A stretch of 64,000 bases of DNA from Siniperca chuatsi (lineage: Eukaryota > Chordata > Actinopteri > Centrarchiformes > Sinipercidae), in contig NC_058061.1 of assembly GCF_020085105.1 (NCBI RefSeq), positions 7,535,284 to 7,599,283 on the forward strand, read 5' to 3'. Positions 21,401-33,400 of the stretch are shown here, piece by piece. Made by a program: the position numbers and the translations under genes. The notes under the pieces were generated by a model. That model worked only from the letters and a program-made list of their open reading frames with translations, searched no databases and was not told where the DNA came from. Numbering within the stretch: position 1 is the stretch's first letter; each line of letters begins with the position of its first letter.

Positions 21401-24400
21401 ATCGCCAGCAGCTCCCGGTTGCCGATGTCATAATTCTGCTCCGCCGGGGACAGCTTCTTTGAGAAGAAGGCACAAGGATGGAGTTGAGGAGGCTCTCCGT
21501 GGTGTTGGGATAGCACCGCTCCCGCGCCGGTAGTGGAGGCGTCCACTTCCACCACGAAGGGGAGATCTGGGTTTGGATGTGTGAGCACGGGAGCAGTGCA
21601 GAAGGCTCTTTAACTCTTCGAACGCAGCTCGAGCTTCGGGGTTCCAGGACAGTGACTTGGGTTTACGACGGAGCAGGGAGGTGAGAGGAGAGGACATGAA
21701 ACTGAAGCTCTTAATGAATCTGCGATAGACGTTTGCAAACCCTGGGAAACATTGGAGTTCCTTTACTGATTGAAGAAGTGTCCAGTTCTGGATGGCTTGG
21801 ATCTTCCCCTGGTCCATATGAATGCTCTCTGCGCTGACGATGTACCCGAGGAACTGGACCATGGGGCGATGGAACTCGCACTTGTCACGTTTCAGGTAGA
21901 GTTGATGTTTCCGGAGCTGTTGGAGAACCTGCGTGACGTGGTGGTCCCGGGAGTAAATGAGGATATCATCAATGTAGACGATCGCGAAACGATGGAGATA
22001 CTCTCGGAACACCTCGTTCATGAAGCCCTGGAAGACGGCTGGAGCATTGGACAGTCCGTACGGCATCACCAGGTATTCATAGTGGCCTGAAGGGGTGATG
22101 AACGCCGTCTTCCATTCGTCCCCCTCCCGGATTCAAACGAGGTTGTAGGCACTCCGCAAATCCAGCTTGGTGAAGATGCGAGCCCCACGGAGTTCCTCGA
22201 GGGTGGCAGGGACCAGAGGAAGAGGATAGGGGAGCTTGACAGTTTGGCTGTTGAGGGTCCGGTAGTCGATGCAGGGCCGCAAGCCACCGTCCTTCTTACC
22301 CACGAAGAAGAAGCTCGAGGCCGCGGGTGAGGTAGAAGGTCGAATGAAGTTCTGGCGGAGAGCCTCCTCGATGTAATCCTCCATTGCCTTGCGCTCCGGG
22401 ATGGACAAAGGATACACACGTCCTTTAGGCGGTGTAGCCCCAGGCAGCAGGTCAATAGCACAGTCCCATGGCTGATGTGGTGGTAAGAGGGTGGCCGCCT
22501 GTTTGCTGAAGACATCCTGGAACGCCACATAGTCAGATGGGACGTCGAGATCTGGCGGTGGATCAGGACTCTCCACTCGAGTGGCATGTACCTGGACGGG
22601 GGAGTGACTGACCGGAGGTTTGGGAACCGAGGAGATACACTGTCGAAGGCAGGCTGGACTCCCATCTGACTTCTGGAGAGTGTTGTGCTGTGCAAGCAAC
22701 CGACACGTAGGATGATGGGTGGTGTTTGATATTTCACTCTACCACGTCCTAGCGGTTTTCCCTGGATGGTTTCTACCTTAAGTTCAGCATGAGGCAGAAA
22801 CGGTAACTCTAGTTGTTTTAATAACAACGAGGAGATGAAGTTGCGAGAGGAGCCCGAGTCGAGGAGGGCTCGTACTGCAACGACAGAATGAGGGGTGAGT
22901 AATTGAATTTCTAGAAGGGTTAATTTAGAAATTGCAGGAGAACTGGGAATGGTACTCACCGCAGGACGTGGAGGACGGGTTGGGCATGCCCTGATCTGAT
23001 GCCCAGAGGCCCCGCAATACAGACACCGGCCCTGGTTCAGACGGAGTGCACGTTCCTGGGGAGAGAGCCGGTGAGAGTCAACCTGCATGGGCTCTGGTAC
23101 TGGAGGACAGTCTTCGGGTGAAAGCGGTGAATGAGCGGTTTCTTCCGGCTGGCATGCGGTAAGTAACTGAGTGATTTTCAGTTTTCTGCATGAAGTTCTC
23201 AAGTCCAACACTGTTATTGTAGATAACCAATTTTTTACGGAGTTGGGAATTCAAACCCTGGCGATAGGCTGTCATCAGTGCAGCCTCATTCTATCCACTA
23301 GCAGCCGCTAGCGTACGGAACTGTAGGGTGTAATCACTCGCCGAAGAGTTTCCCTGACGTAGGTGGAAGAGCTGGTCGGAGACCGCCAGGTCCCCGGTGG
23401 CGAGACCGAACACTTCCGCACGAAGGGCGTTGACCAACCCTTCGTATGGATTATCCGTCTGGGGAGCGGAGTGCTCCATCTCCAGATGGGTTTAAAGGTC
23501 TGGTCTTCTGTCAGCAGGTGGACACGGAGGTTAGTACAATGATGAGGGAGTTTATTGAACAGCAAGACAGAGTAAAGTAATGACGGTGGATACGAGGGGC
23601 TGAAGCTAGGAAAGTCTATGAGTCTTATCTGATGTAGAGTAGGTAGTTCAATCCACTGGAGGAGACGGGAAACAGGAGAGCCAGGAGTAGACGACACACA
23701 CACAACGGAGGAGTTCAAAGTCCTTAGGGAGTTGTCAGGAGATACTGCGGTCAGGTAGAATCTCGTAAGAGGTTTGAGACCAGACAGTGAGTGAACCGGG
23801 GGAGTGTGACTTTATAGTGTGGGGTTGGTGATTAATGGCAGGTGTGTGATCAGTACTCAGGTGAGTGAGATCTGTTGATTGCAGTAGGTGGAGCTGGTGG
23901 TGTCTGTGTTGGCTCTCTGACAGGTTAATCCATCTATCCATTTTCTGCCCCTTGTCCAGTCCAGGTCACATTCATTTAATTTATTATATTGTTAGGAATT
24001 GTTGTTATTTACTGTTGGTAAGTACTTAGAAAATGTGATTTAATAATAAATAATTCATACTTTGGTCAGTTTGACCATTAAACAAGCATTAAATTGCATT
24101 GTATGTGGCATTGAAAAGTTGTAAATTTAACTTGGTCAACCCTGCAGAAACCCTGAAACATTTCACATGCAAGTGCCATGACCCCAGTTTAGTCTACATT
24201 TGAGTTAGTTTCCACTTGTGTAGCACCCATACAACCACTCTGTATGTTACATACGTGAGAATGAGGGTGCTTGGGTTCGTTGTAGTTCAGGTGGATACCA
24301 CAAAGGTGCACCTAATGAGTTTCTACTCAATTGTAAAACCTTTTGACAGGAATATTTAACAATAATGAGACCCAGAGATGGTTTTTAGTTTAGAAAATAA

Positions 24401-27400
24401 ATGGGTAAAACCCTTGTTTAATGAATCAAAAGGATTTGGCAAATGAAATATACAACTTCCCTAAAACACAATATAAAAGTCCCTAATTATGACAAAATGT
24501 ACAAAATAAATAACCAAAAGATATCCCAAACAATTAAATAATAATCTTAATCCCTTTAAATCACACGTTTTATACCAAAATAAGGTGTAAAAATCTTCCT
24601 CCCTTATATCTTTCCTAAATATTGAGAATGCACAGAGAACTTTACAAAAACGTGTCAAGTGTCCTGTAACAAGTGTTAGCTAATGCAGCGTTGGGCCCAG
24701 TCACACATACATGCTCACATGTTCCAGTTGACTCACCACGGTACCGATTGAACGAAGAAAAAAAGAAAAACAACGTTGCAGGCCTGTTTTGGTCTCGCAA
24801 AACATTGAGTGCGCTGAACTGACACTTACAAAACATTGAGAGCGTCGAAAAGACTGGTCCGGATACGGGTGCGGTGCGATGAACCAACAGCTCTGCCTCG
24901 TGTGCGCCCGCCGTGGCTAGCTAGCTCGGCTACCTCCGATCGCGGCGTCCGCTCCGTCAGACGGGTCGCGGCCTCGTTTCTCAGTCACAAACGGTCCCCT
25001 TCTCTGAACCTCCCTCTCAGTTTCGTCGACTTTAGTGGCTCTTTTTAGCGTCTTTTTCCTTCTCTCTAAACGTGCGGCGTCCCGTGCTCCCCACGGGTCC
25101 AGCAAGAGAGAGCGAGCCAAAAAAAAGCGAGCGAGGAAAAACTGCTTCCAGCACTTTTCATCCGTGTCCCTCTCTCCCGTCACGTGTACCCCGTTTTTAC
25201 GTGCATGCAGCCAAACACTACTCACAATACAGCGTGAATACTCAAATGACCAATAAAAAGCGGTCACATAAACACAGGAAGGATAAAGTAATAAAAGGAT
25301 AGCTGCATAAAACCTCTGATAATATTATTTAACAAAATAATATAAACTTTAACCTTTAGTTTTAATCACTGTCATGAAATAAAATAAATTATTGATCTCC
25401 CTTTAATCATGTAAAATAAATTAGTATTTACTTATTTGAAAATCAGTTGTCACTTATTTATTTAAAGTAAATAAACGTTTACATTTTAATAGTCATGTCA
25501 CTGGGTTTTGAGAATAAGAGGGATCAATCATAACCCACCCAGTTTCCCTTACACTATAATACCCGAATTTACCACTGGGCTACACCCTCCCCCTTCTAGA
25601 CAATTTTGATGCCCTCATCAAATTAAACCTTAGAGGACTCTAATAGTCTTAAAGTCAAGGGTAGAGGCCAGATTTGAACAAGTGAAACACAACGCCATGG
25701 GGTGGCACCAGAGAGTTTGACATTGACTGCTTCTGGAGTCTCCGTATAATCCACTTCCCACCAACACTCCATGGCTTAAGACTGTCACAGGGTAGTCACA
25801 GGGCTTGCCAAGTTCATCGTAGCTCAGCTTGACCACTGGACGGATGATTCTTTTTGAACGCTCAACTTGTTCAATCTCAGCTTGAGTGTCTGGATAGGAG
25901 TTGATGTCTGCTCCCCCTTCTAGAACGTTGACTTCAGGATCAGCATTGGAAGGCAGGTTTGGAAGATCATTGACCACTGTCTCTATCTCAACCGGGTCTT
26001 GAGCTTGTCTTTCAGGTTCGGGGACGATTGGCTGGGATTGTTTCGTGGACAGTTCTGGATGTGTCAGTAACTTTTCCCAGTCAAACTCAACGGGTCTTGG
26101 CAGGTATACTTCGTCATATTCTGATTCTGAAGACAAATCTTCATCGTGGTTGTTTGTCTGTACTGGTTCTTTTGTCTTCTGCTGGAATGCTCTGGTCACA
26201 GGTCTTTGTTGTGGCTCCACTTCACTTTCGTCGACAGGGAGTCTCACAAGGTATCCAATGGGTAACAGGTGGTTACGATGAATAGTCTTTTCTGTTCCCA
26301 TGCCTCTCTCTGGCTTGATCTTGTAGACCGGTAAGTTGGGTAGCTTCTCCACAACAATATATGGTGAGGGTCGCCACTTGCATTTCAATTTGTGCTTGCC
26401 TGTGACTCCAAAGTTTCTCAGCAGCACCCTGTCGCCTTTGTCAAGGACTTGCTCTTTGACGTGCTTGTCGTGTGCTTTTTTATTTCTTTGATGGTTCTTG
26501 TCTGACGATTCTGTGGCAAGACTGTAAGCTCTTTGGAGATCTTTCTTGAGCTTAGCAACATACTGATGGTAAGACTTTGTCTTTTGGTTGTCCTCGGTCA
26601 CACCAAAACAGATGTCTACCGGCAAGCGAGCTTCTCTGCCGAACATTAGCAGGTAAGGCGAATAACCAGTTGCGTCATTTTGAGAACAGTTGTAGGCATG
26701 GACCAACTGACTGATCTTCTGACTCCATTTTTGTTTTTGCTTTGGGTCGAGTGTGCCCAGCATTGACAAGAGTGTACGATTGAATCTTTCTGGTTGCGGA
26801 TCTCCTGTGGGTGGTAAGGCGATGTTCTTGACTTGCGAATGCCCAACATCATCAGAAGGTCTTGGATCAGTTTGCTTTCAAAATCACGGCCTTGATCTGA
26901 GTGTATGCGGGCAGGAGTCCATAGTGTACAAAGTAGCGCTCACATAGTATCTTGGCCACGGTGGTCGCTTTCTGATCTTTGGCGGGAAAAGCTTGGGCGT
27001 GTCGAGTAAAGTGGTCTGTCACTACAAGGATGTTGGCGAAACCTTGGGAGTCTGGCTCAAGTGACAGAAAATCGATACAGACGAGATCTAGAGGGCCTTG
27101 ACTAGTGATCTGCTTTAAGGAGCAGCTTTCTGGGGAAAGGCTTTGCGAGTAATACATCTGCCGCAATTTTTGATGTACTGCTCAACCTCAGCTCCCATCT
27201 TCGGCCAATAGAACCGGCTTCTGATAAGTTCGATGGTCTTGTCCATGCCCAGGTGACCAGATTCATCATGCAGAGATCTCAAAACCATCGGAACATACTC
27301 TCTGGGCAGTACCAGCTGCTTTACTTCAGTTCCATTTTTCTCAACCTTTCTGTAGAGCAGATTGTTTTGAATGAACAGTTTGCTTGCTTCTTTGTTCAAC

Positions 27401-30400
27401 AGGACTGACGTTGGATTGTCGGGGCTGGTGAATGATGGACCACCACGAAGTGACTGTTTGACTGGAGCGATAGTAGAGTCAACATCTTGAGCGGTGACAA
27501 GATCTTTGTGACTGAGCTGACTCAAAGAACCAAGATCCAGCCGGACTGGGTAGGCGAAACACTCTGGTATACCATCAGGTGACAATCCGAGTGACTCAGC
27601 TATAGTTGTGGGCTCTGTTGGAGTTTCACAGCACTTGATCTGCTTACACAGAGCTTGAACACTTTCATTCGTTACGGTTTGCCAGCCTTCTTCTGTGGTT
27701 GGAAGGGGGTTGCGTGACAGGGCATCGGCATCGATGTTGCTACTGCCAGGCCTGTACTGCAATGTGAAATGGTAAGTGGCAAGTGCTGAGAGCCAGCGGT
27801 GACCTGTCGCGTTGAGTTTGGCAGTCGTGAGGATATAAGTGAGGGGGTTGTTATCAGTTCTCACGGTAAACTGTGCTCCATACAGGTAATCGTGGAACTT
27901 GTCGACCACTGCCCATTTAAGTGCCAAAAACTCAAGCTGGTGTACTGGATAGTTCTTTTCAGAGGCACTTAGCTTGCGGCTTGCGAAAGCAACAGGTCTC
28001 AAACCCTCGGGGTACTCTTGGTTGAGGACAGCGCAGAGCCCATGACAACTGGCGTCAATGTGAAGTATGTAAGGCTTGGTGGGGTCGCCGAATGCCAGCA
28101 CCGGTGCGTTTGTGAGGCAATGGATGATCTTTTGGAATGCCTCTGAACAAGACTGGTCCCACCGGTCACCAAACGGCTCATTGACTTTGTAGTAGGTCTT
28201 GTCTGCTGCAGAGGTAGACTTTCGCTTCTTTTGGGTGGGAGGATAACCTTTGCACAGCTCTGTAAGTGGTCGAACGATGATGGAATAGTTTTTTATAAAC
28301 CTGCGGTAGTAGCCGCAGAACCCCAGAAACGACTGCAGAGAAGAAAGGTCGGTTGGCTGCTTCCACCGCTTCACTGCTTCAACTTTGTCCGGGTCTGTGG
28401 CGATACCATGCTCGGAGACAATGTGCCCGACGTAGGTGACTTGTGAGCGACAGAACTGGCACTTGTCGAGGGACAACTTGAGTCCAGCTTCTTCAAGACG
28501 AGTGATGACTTTGAGTAGTCTTTGCTCATGCTCCTCCAAAGTCTTGCCGAAAACAATGAGATCATCAAGATAGACAATGACTTCAAGCATGTGCATGTCG
28601 CCGACTGCCTTTTCCATTAGTCTTTGAAATGTCGCAGGGGCCCTGTGATCCCCTGCGGCATCCGCTCAAACTGGAAAAATCCCAGAGGACAAATGAAGGC
28701 GGTTTTCTCTTTGTCCTCCTCAGCCATCGGGATTTGATAGTAGCCGCTGCGCAGATCCAACACTGAAAACCACTTACTGCCAGACAAGCAATCGAGAGCG
28801 TCGTCGATACGTGGTACAGTGTACTGATCTGGGATAGTTCTGCGGTTCAGGGTGCGGTAGTCGACACACATACGAAGTTGACCATTCTTTTTACGTGCAA
28901 GGACGATGGGTGACGCATATGGACTTCTTGATTCTTTTATGATCCCAGCCGCCAACAAACCTTGCAGGTGACGCCGAAGATCATCCAAATCCGCAGGGGC
29001 AATACGTCGAGATCGCTCTCTGAAAGGAGTGTTATCGTTCAGGCTGATGTGATGCTCTACCCCTCTAGCCAAACCGACATCCCACTCTTCAACAGAGAAC
29101 ACGTTGGAGTGTTTGGCAAGCTTTTGGCTCAGCCTCTCTTTCCACTCCTTGCTGATGGGGGACTCACTGAAGTCAAACAGAGAGGGATCCATAGCTGAAA
29201 CAGATTCAACTTTAGGGTTTGGTGCATCTGTCACAATGTCAGCGACGTGAAGGTAAGCGATAACGGTGCCCACTGGAATGGCAGTTTGTTTTAGAGACTC
29301 ATTACGCAGAAGCACCAGGAAGTTGTTTGGATCTAGCATCTTGGAGAACAGCACAGCGGGCTGGACCAGTACACTTGGTGGAAGAGCAAGTGAGTGGGCT
29401 CGTTCAAGGATGAGTATGCTGTCTCCGATGTCTTGTTTTTCTTTGACTTTGCAGATAGCAACGTATTCAGAGCCAGGAGGGATGCTGAGAGGACCAGGGC
29501 CAGACCACTTAACTTCAGCCACAGGTAAGTCTTTGTTGTCTTTTGTAGACGTCACTGCAGGAACAGGTAAGTGGTTTTTCTCTTGAACTTGGATGTTGAC
29601 TGAGTTGATGTTCTCTGTGTCTTCTGTCTTTGTTCTGGACTTAAAAGGCTGAACCCCCCTGACGTTTGTGCCGATCAGGACAGGTATAGACTCTGAGCAA
29701 CGTGGATCAGGGCACACCAGGGCCAGGATAGGAACAGACTTGACTTTGTAACACTTGGACATTTGTGGCAGCTCCAGCTCAACTTGGATGTAACCTTTGT
29801 ATGGGTAACTGCGCTCTGACTCACTTAGGCCCCATATGGCTAGACCGGTCACAGAGTTTAACTGAATGTGTGAAAGGTGTTCGGCATACCAGCTGTCGAA
29901 GATGATGGTAACTTGAGAGCCACTGTCCATCAGCGCAGTGCAGGGGTTACCATTGATCTTGACTTGAGCAGTGGAGGGTGGTCCCACGAGTCCCTTGGGC
30001 AAACTGTTGGTCTGTACATTTACAGAGCTTCTCTTGACACTCGTGATTTGTGTTCTTTGTTCTTGTTTCGTTATCAGATTTGTAGTTCTGCTTGTACTTT
30101 CTTTGAGCTTGCAGCAGTTTCTGTATTACTTTGGGATAGTTCTCAGGAGATACACACTTATTTGCAAAATGCCCATCTTCGCCGCACCGATAGCAGAAAA
30201 AATCACTTGGGTCTCTGGCGGTAGAGGGTCTTTGCTGCCAGGGTCTGGACTGAGTCTCTTGTGGGCAGGTCTCAGTAGCCGGACTGTACTTAGGCTTGAC
30301 TGACATGACAGAGACTTGCTTTCGAGCTTGACTACTTCTTTCTTTAACGCTTGAACATTCTTGTCTTCTGAGTTCTCTGCCGCCGGAGTGACTGAAGCCG

Positions 30401-33400
30401 GGCGCTCGTCGAACGGTGACTTGACATGGTGGCGGAGACAGAGAGTTCACTTACTTGTGCTCTGAGTTGGTGTATTTCGGCTTTCAACTCTTTTAACTCT
30501 GTGTCAGGGTCACAGCAGCACTTTTTGGCGTGACGGCTTTGGGTGGATGGAGTCTGCGGCGTGAAGCTTCCTGCTCCTCCTCCAGGCGTATCTCGCTCAG
30601 CAGCTCAAGAAAAGTGGGAGGACTGTCTCTGCGGTCTCTCAATCCAAGATTTAATATCATAAGATCAGATCTGATGGCCCCTTTAATGAGTTGATCAAGA
30701 CGTGCTTTGTCTGCTGCCGATGACTGGAGTCCACCCTTTTGAACAACTTTATTCAGGACTCTCTCAAGTCGTCTCAGGAACTCAGAGAGTTTCTCGTTGG
30801 GGTGTTGACACATCATTCTGAAAGCAAAGTAAAGTTCTTCACCACTCTCAGGGTTGCCAAAGGTGGTCTCAAGAATGTCAATGTAGTCCCTAGAGGTTGC
30901 AGATGGGTTGTTGAAACGGACAGCTTGGAGGATCTCAAGTGCAGGACCCTTTACACTTTCCATTATTCTCATTTTCTTTTCTCTTTCAGGACGATCACAT
31001 TCTTCAATCATAAGTCTGGCTTGTTCAACCCAGTTTTCCAACTGTTCTTCTCCCAGGGTATGGGCATGACCCTGAGAATGTGCGCAGTCTTCTGTAAAGG
31101 CTGTTGTCACCATGTGTGGGCTTACTGGTCATTTGCAGGATATCACCAACCGCTCGAATGATAGCTTCAGGAGTGGAGGCTTGCAGTGGGGAAAAAGACT
31201 GGAATCTTGTTGCGGCACATCTTGACTATCACCCGCTGCCTGAGCTTGGGGTTCTTCCTCCTGCTCAGAAGGTCCAAAGATTCTCCAGGTCATAGCAGAC
31301 CCCTCAGGAACAACATCAAGAGGAATGGCGGCCGTATTCACCTTCTCCCTGCACTCACATAGCACAGTTAAACTTTGAGACTGTGGATCATACATTCTTC
31401 CTCTCACTTTGACTCTCCAGAGTACTTTGATTGTCTGCATCGTTTCTTCAATGAAACCAACTTCAGTTTCTGGAGGTACATCTTTAACCAGCAAGGCTTT
31501 CACCGGGTCTATGCCTTCTCCAACACACCAGTTCTTCAACTGAGCCATCCCCACGGGTTGTGCGCTTACATTAATCACTTGTCAGAACTAAATTTGGTAA
31601 GTTTTAGTTGTATTTTTACTCAGATAAAGCTTAATTTGCGTTTTTGTGGCTTAAAATGCTTAGTAGAACTCTTTTGCTGTTTCAAAGTTTTCTCAATAGC
31701 TACTCTTTAATATGGTTTTTTACATATGTGTTAACAGCTAGCCAGCTTTTGCTTCTAAACTACTTTTTAAACAAAATATTTAAAATCTCTGGGTCAAACT
31801 AAAGTTAGAGCTGATTTAAAACTACTTTTGAACTAAATTTATCCCAGCGGTGCCTCCATTTTATTTATGTAGCACCCATACAACCACTCTGTATGTTACA
31901 TACGTGAGAATGAGGGTGCTTGGGTTCGTTGTAGTTCAGGTGGATACCACAAAGGTGCACCTAATGAGTTTCTACTCAATTGTAAAACCTTTTGACAGGA
32001 ATATTTAACAATAATGAGACCCAGAGATGGTTTTTAGTTTAGAAAATAAATGGGTAAAACCCTTGTTTAATGAATCAAAAGGATTTGGCAAATGAAATAT
32101 ACAACTTCCCTAAAACACAATATAAAAGTCCCTAATTATGACAAAATGTACAAAAATAAATAACCAAAAGATATCCCAAACAATTAAATAATAATCTTAA
32201 TCCCTTTAAATCACACGTTTTATACCAAAATAAGGGGTGTAAAAATCTTCCTCCCTTATATCTTTCCTAAATATTGAGAATGCACAGAGAACTTTACAAA
32301 AACGTGTCAAGTGTCCTGTAACAAGTGTTAGCTAATGCAGCGTTGGGCCCAGTCACACATACATGCTCACATGTTCCAGTTGACTCACCACGGTACCGAT
32401 TGAACGAAGAAAAAAAAAGAAAAAACAACGTTGCAGGCCTGTTTTGGTCTCGCAAAACATTGAGTGCGCTGAACTGACACTTACAAAACATTGAGAGCGT
32501 CGAAAAGACTGGTCCGGATACGCAGGTGCGGTGCGATGAACCAACAGCTCTGCCTCGTGTGCGCCCGCCGTGGCTAGCTAGCTCGGCTACCTCCGATCGC
32601 GGCGTCCGCTCCGTCAGACGGGTCGCCGGCCTCGTTTCTCAGTCACAAACGGTCCCCTTCTCTGAACCTCCCTCTCAGTTTCGTCGACTTTAGTGGCTCT
32701 TTTTAGCGTCTTTTTCCTTCTCTCTAAACGTGCGAGCGTCCCGTGCTCCCCACGGGTCCAGCAAGAGAGAGCGAGCCAAAAAAACGAGCGAGGGAAAAAC
32801 TGCTTCCAGCACTTTTCATCCGTGTCCCTCTCTCCTGTCACGTGTACCCCGTTTTTACGTGCATGCAGCCAAACACTACTCACAATACAGCGTGAATACT
32901 CAAATGACCAATAAAAAGCGGTCACATAAACACAGGAAGGATAAAGTAATAAAAGGATAGCTGCATAAAACCTCTGATAATATTATTTAACAAAATAATA
33001 TAAACTTTAACCTTTAGTTTTAATCACTGTCATGAAATAAAATAAATTATTGATCTCCCTTTAATCATGTAAAATAAATTAGTATTTACTTATTTGAAAA
33101 TCAGTTGTCACTTATTTATTTAAAGTAAATAAACGTTTACATTTTAATAGTCATGTCACTGGGTTTTGAGAATAAGAGGGATCAATCATAACCCACCCAG
33201 TTTCCCTTACACTATAATACCCGAATTTACCACTGGGCTACACTTGTATAGTCAGATAACCTGTCAATTTGTAGAGATGTTTCTGGTTCAGAAACTTTGT
33301 TTAGCATATCAGTGTTCAGCACTAAGCAAAGTCAGATTCCCAGTCATAGTCATCAAGAAATTCCAGTAACAATTTCGTCATTTTAAGTGACTCTCCTGTG

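Larger units (their letters stand above)
19917..23922 (-). mobile_element. Sushi-like Ty3/gypsy chromovirus, decayed
   Basis: A minus-strand element of 4.0 kb: a full 5' LTR (23509-23922), gag and pol remnants, a polypurine tract (about 19998-20012, GGAGGAGGGGG on the minus strand), then only the first 81 bp of the 3' LTR (19917-19997). The Gag zinc knuckle flanked by [19 protein letters not shown], together with a C-terminal chromodomain, places it with sushi-type chromoviruses, the group related to mammalian RTL/SIRH genes. It carries stop codons and two internal deletions and cannot be autonomous. Confidence 0.88.
24219..33242 (-). mobile_element. Ty3/gypsy retrotransposon with PNMA-type Gag
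   Basis: A 9.0-kb minus-strand element with paired LTRs, a tRNA-Thr primer site, gag, pol, a polypurine tract (about 25585-25597, AAGGGGGAGGG) and a 4-bp target duplication CTTG (24215-24218 and 33243-33246). The Gag resembles vertebrate PNMA proteins from its N-terminus through the capsid region, followed by a CCHC knuckle. Pol has protease, RT, RNase H and integrase. Several frame breaks interrupt gag and pol. Copy B has an uninterrupted target site near 63027 ('tttccaattgtatagtcag'). Confidence 0.93.

Noticed and set aside
24836..25302. Arg/Lys-rich frames repeated at 32600-32960
   Set aside because: They lie within the two LTRs of one element and reflect GC-rich LTR sequence, not genes.
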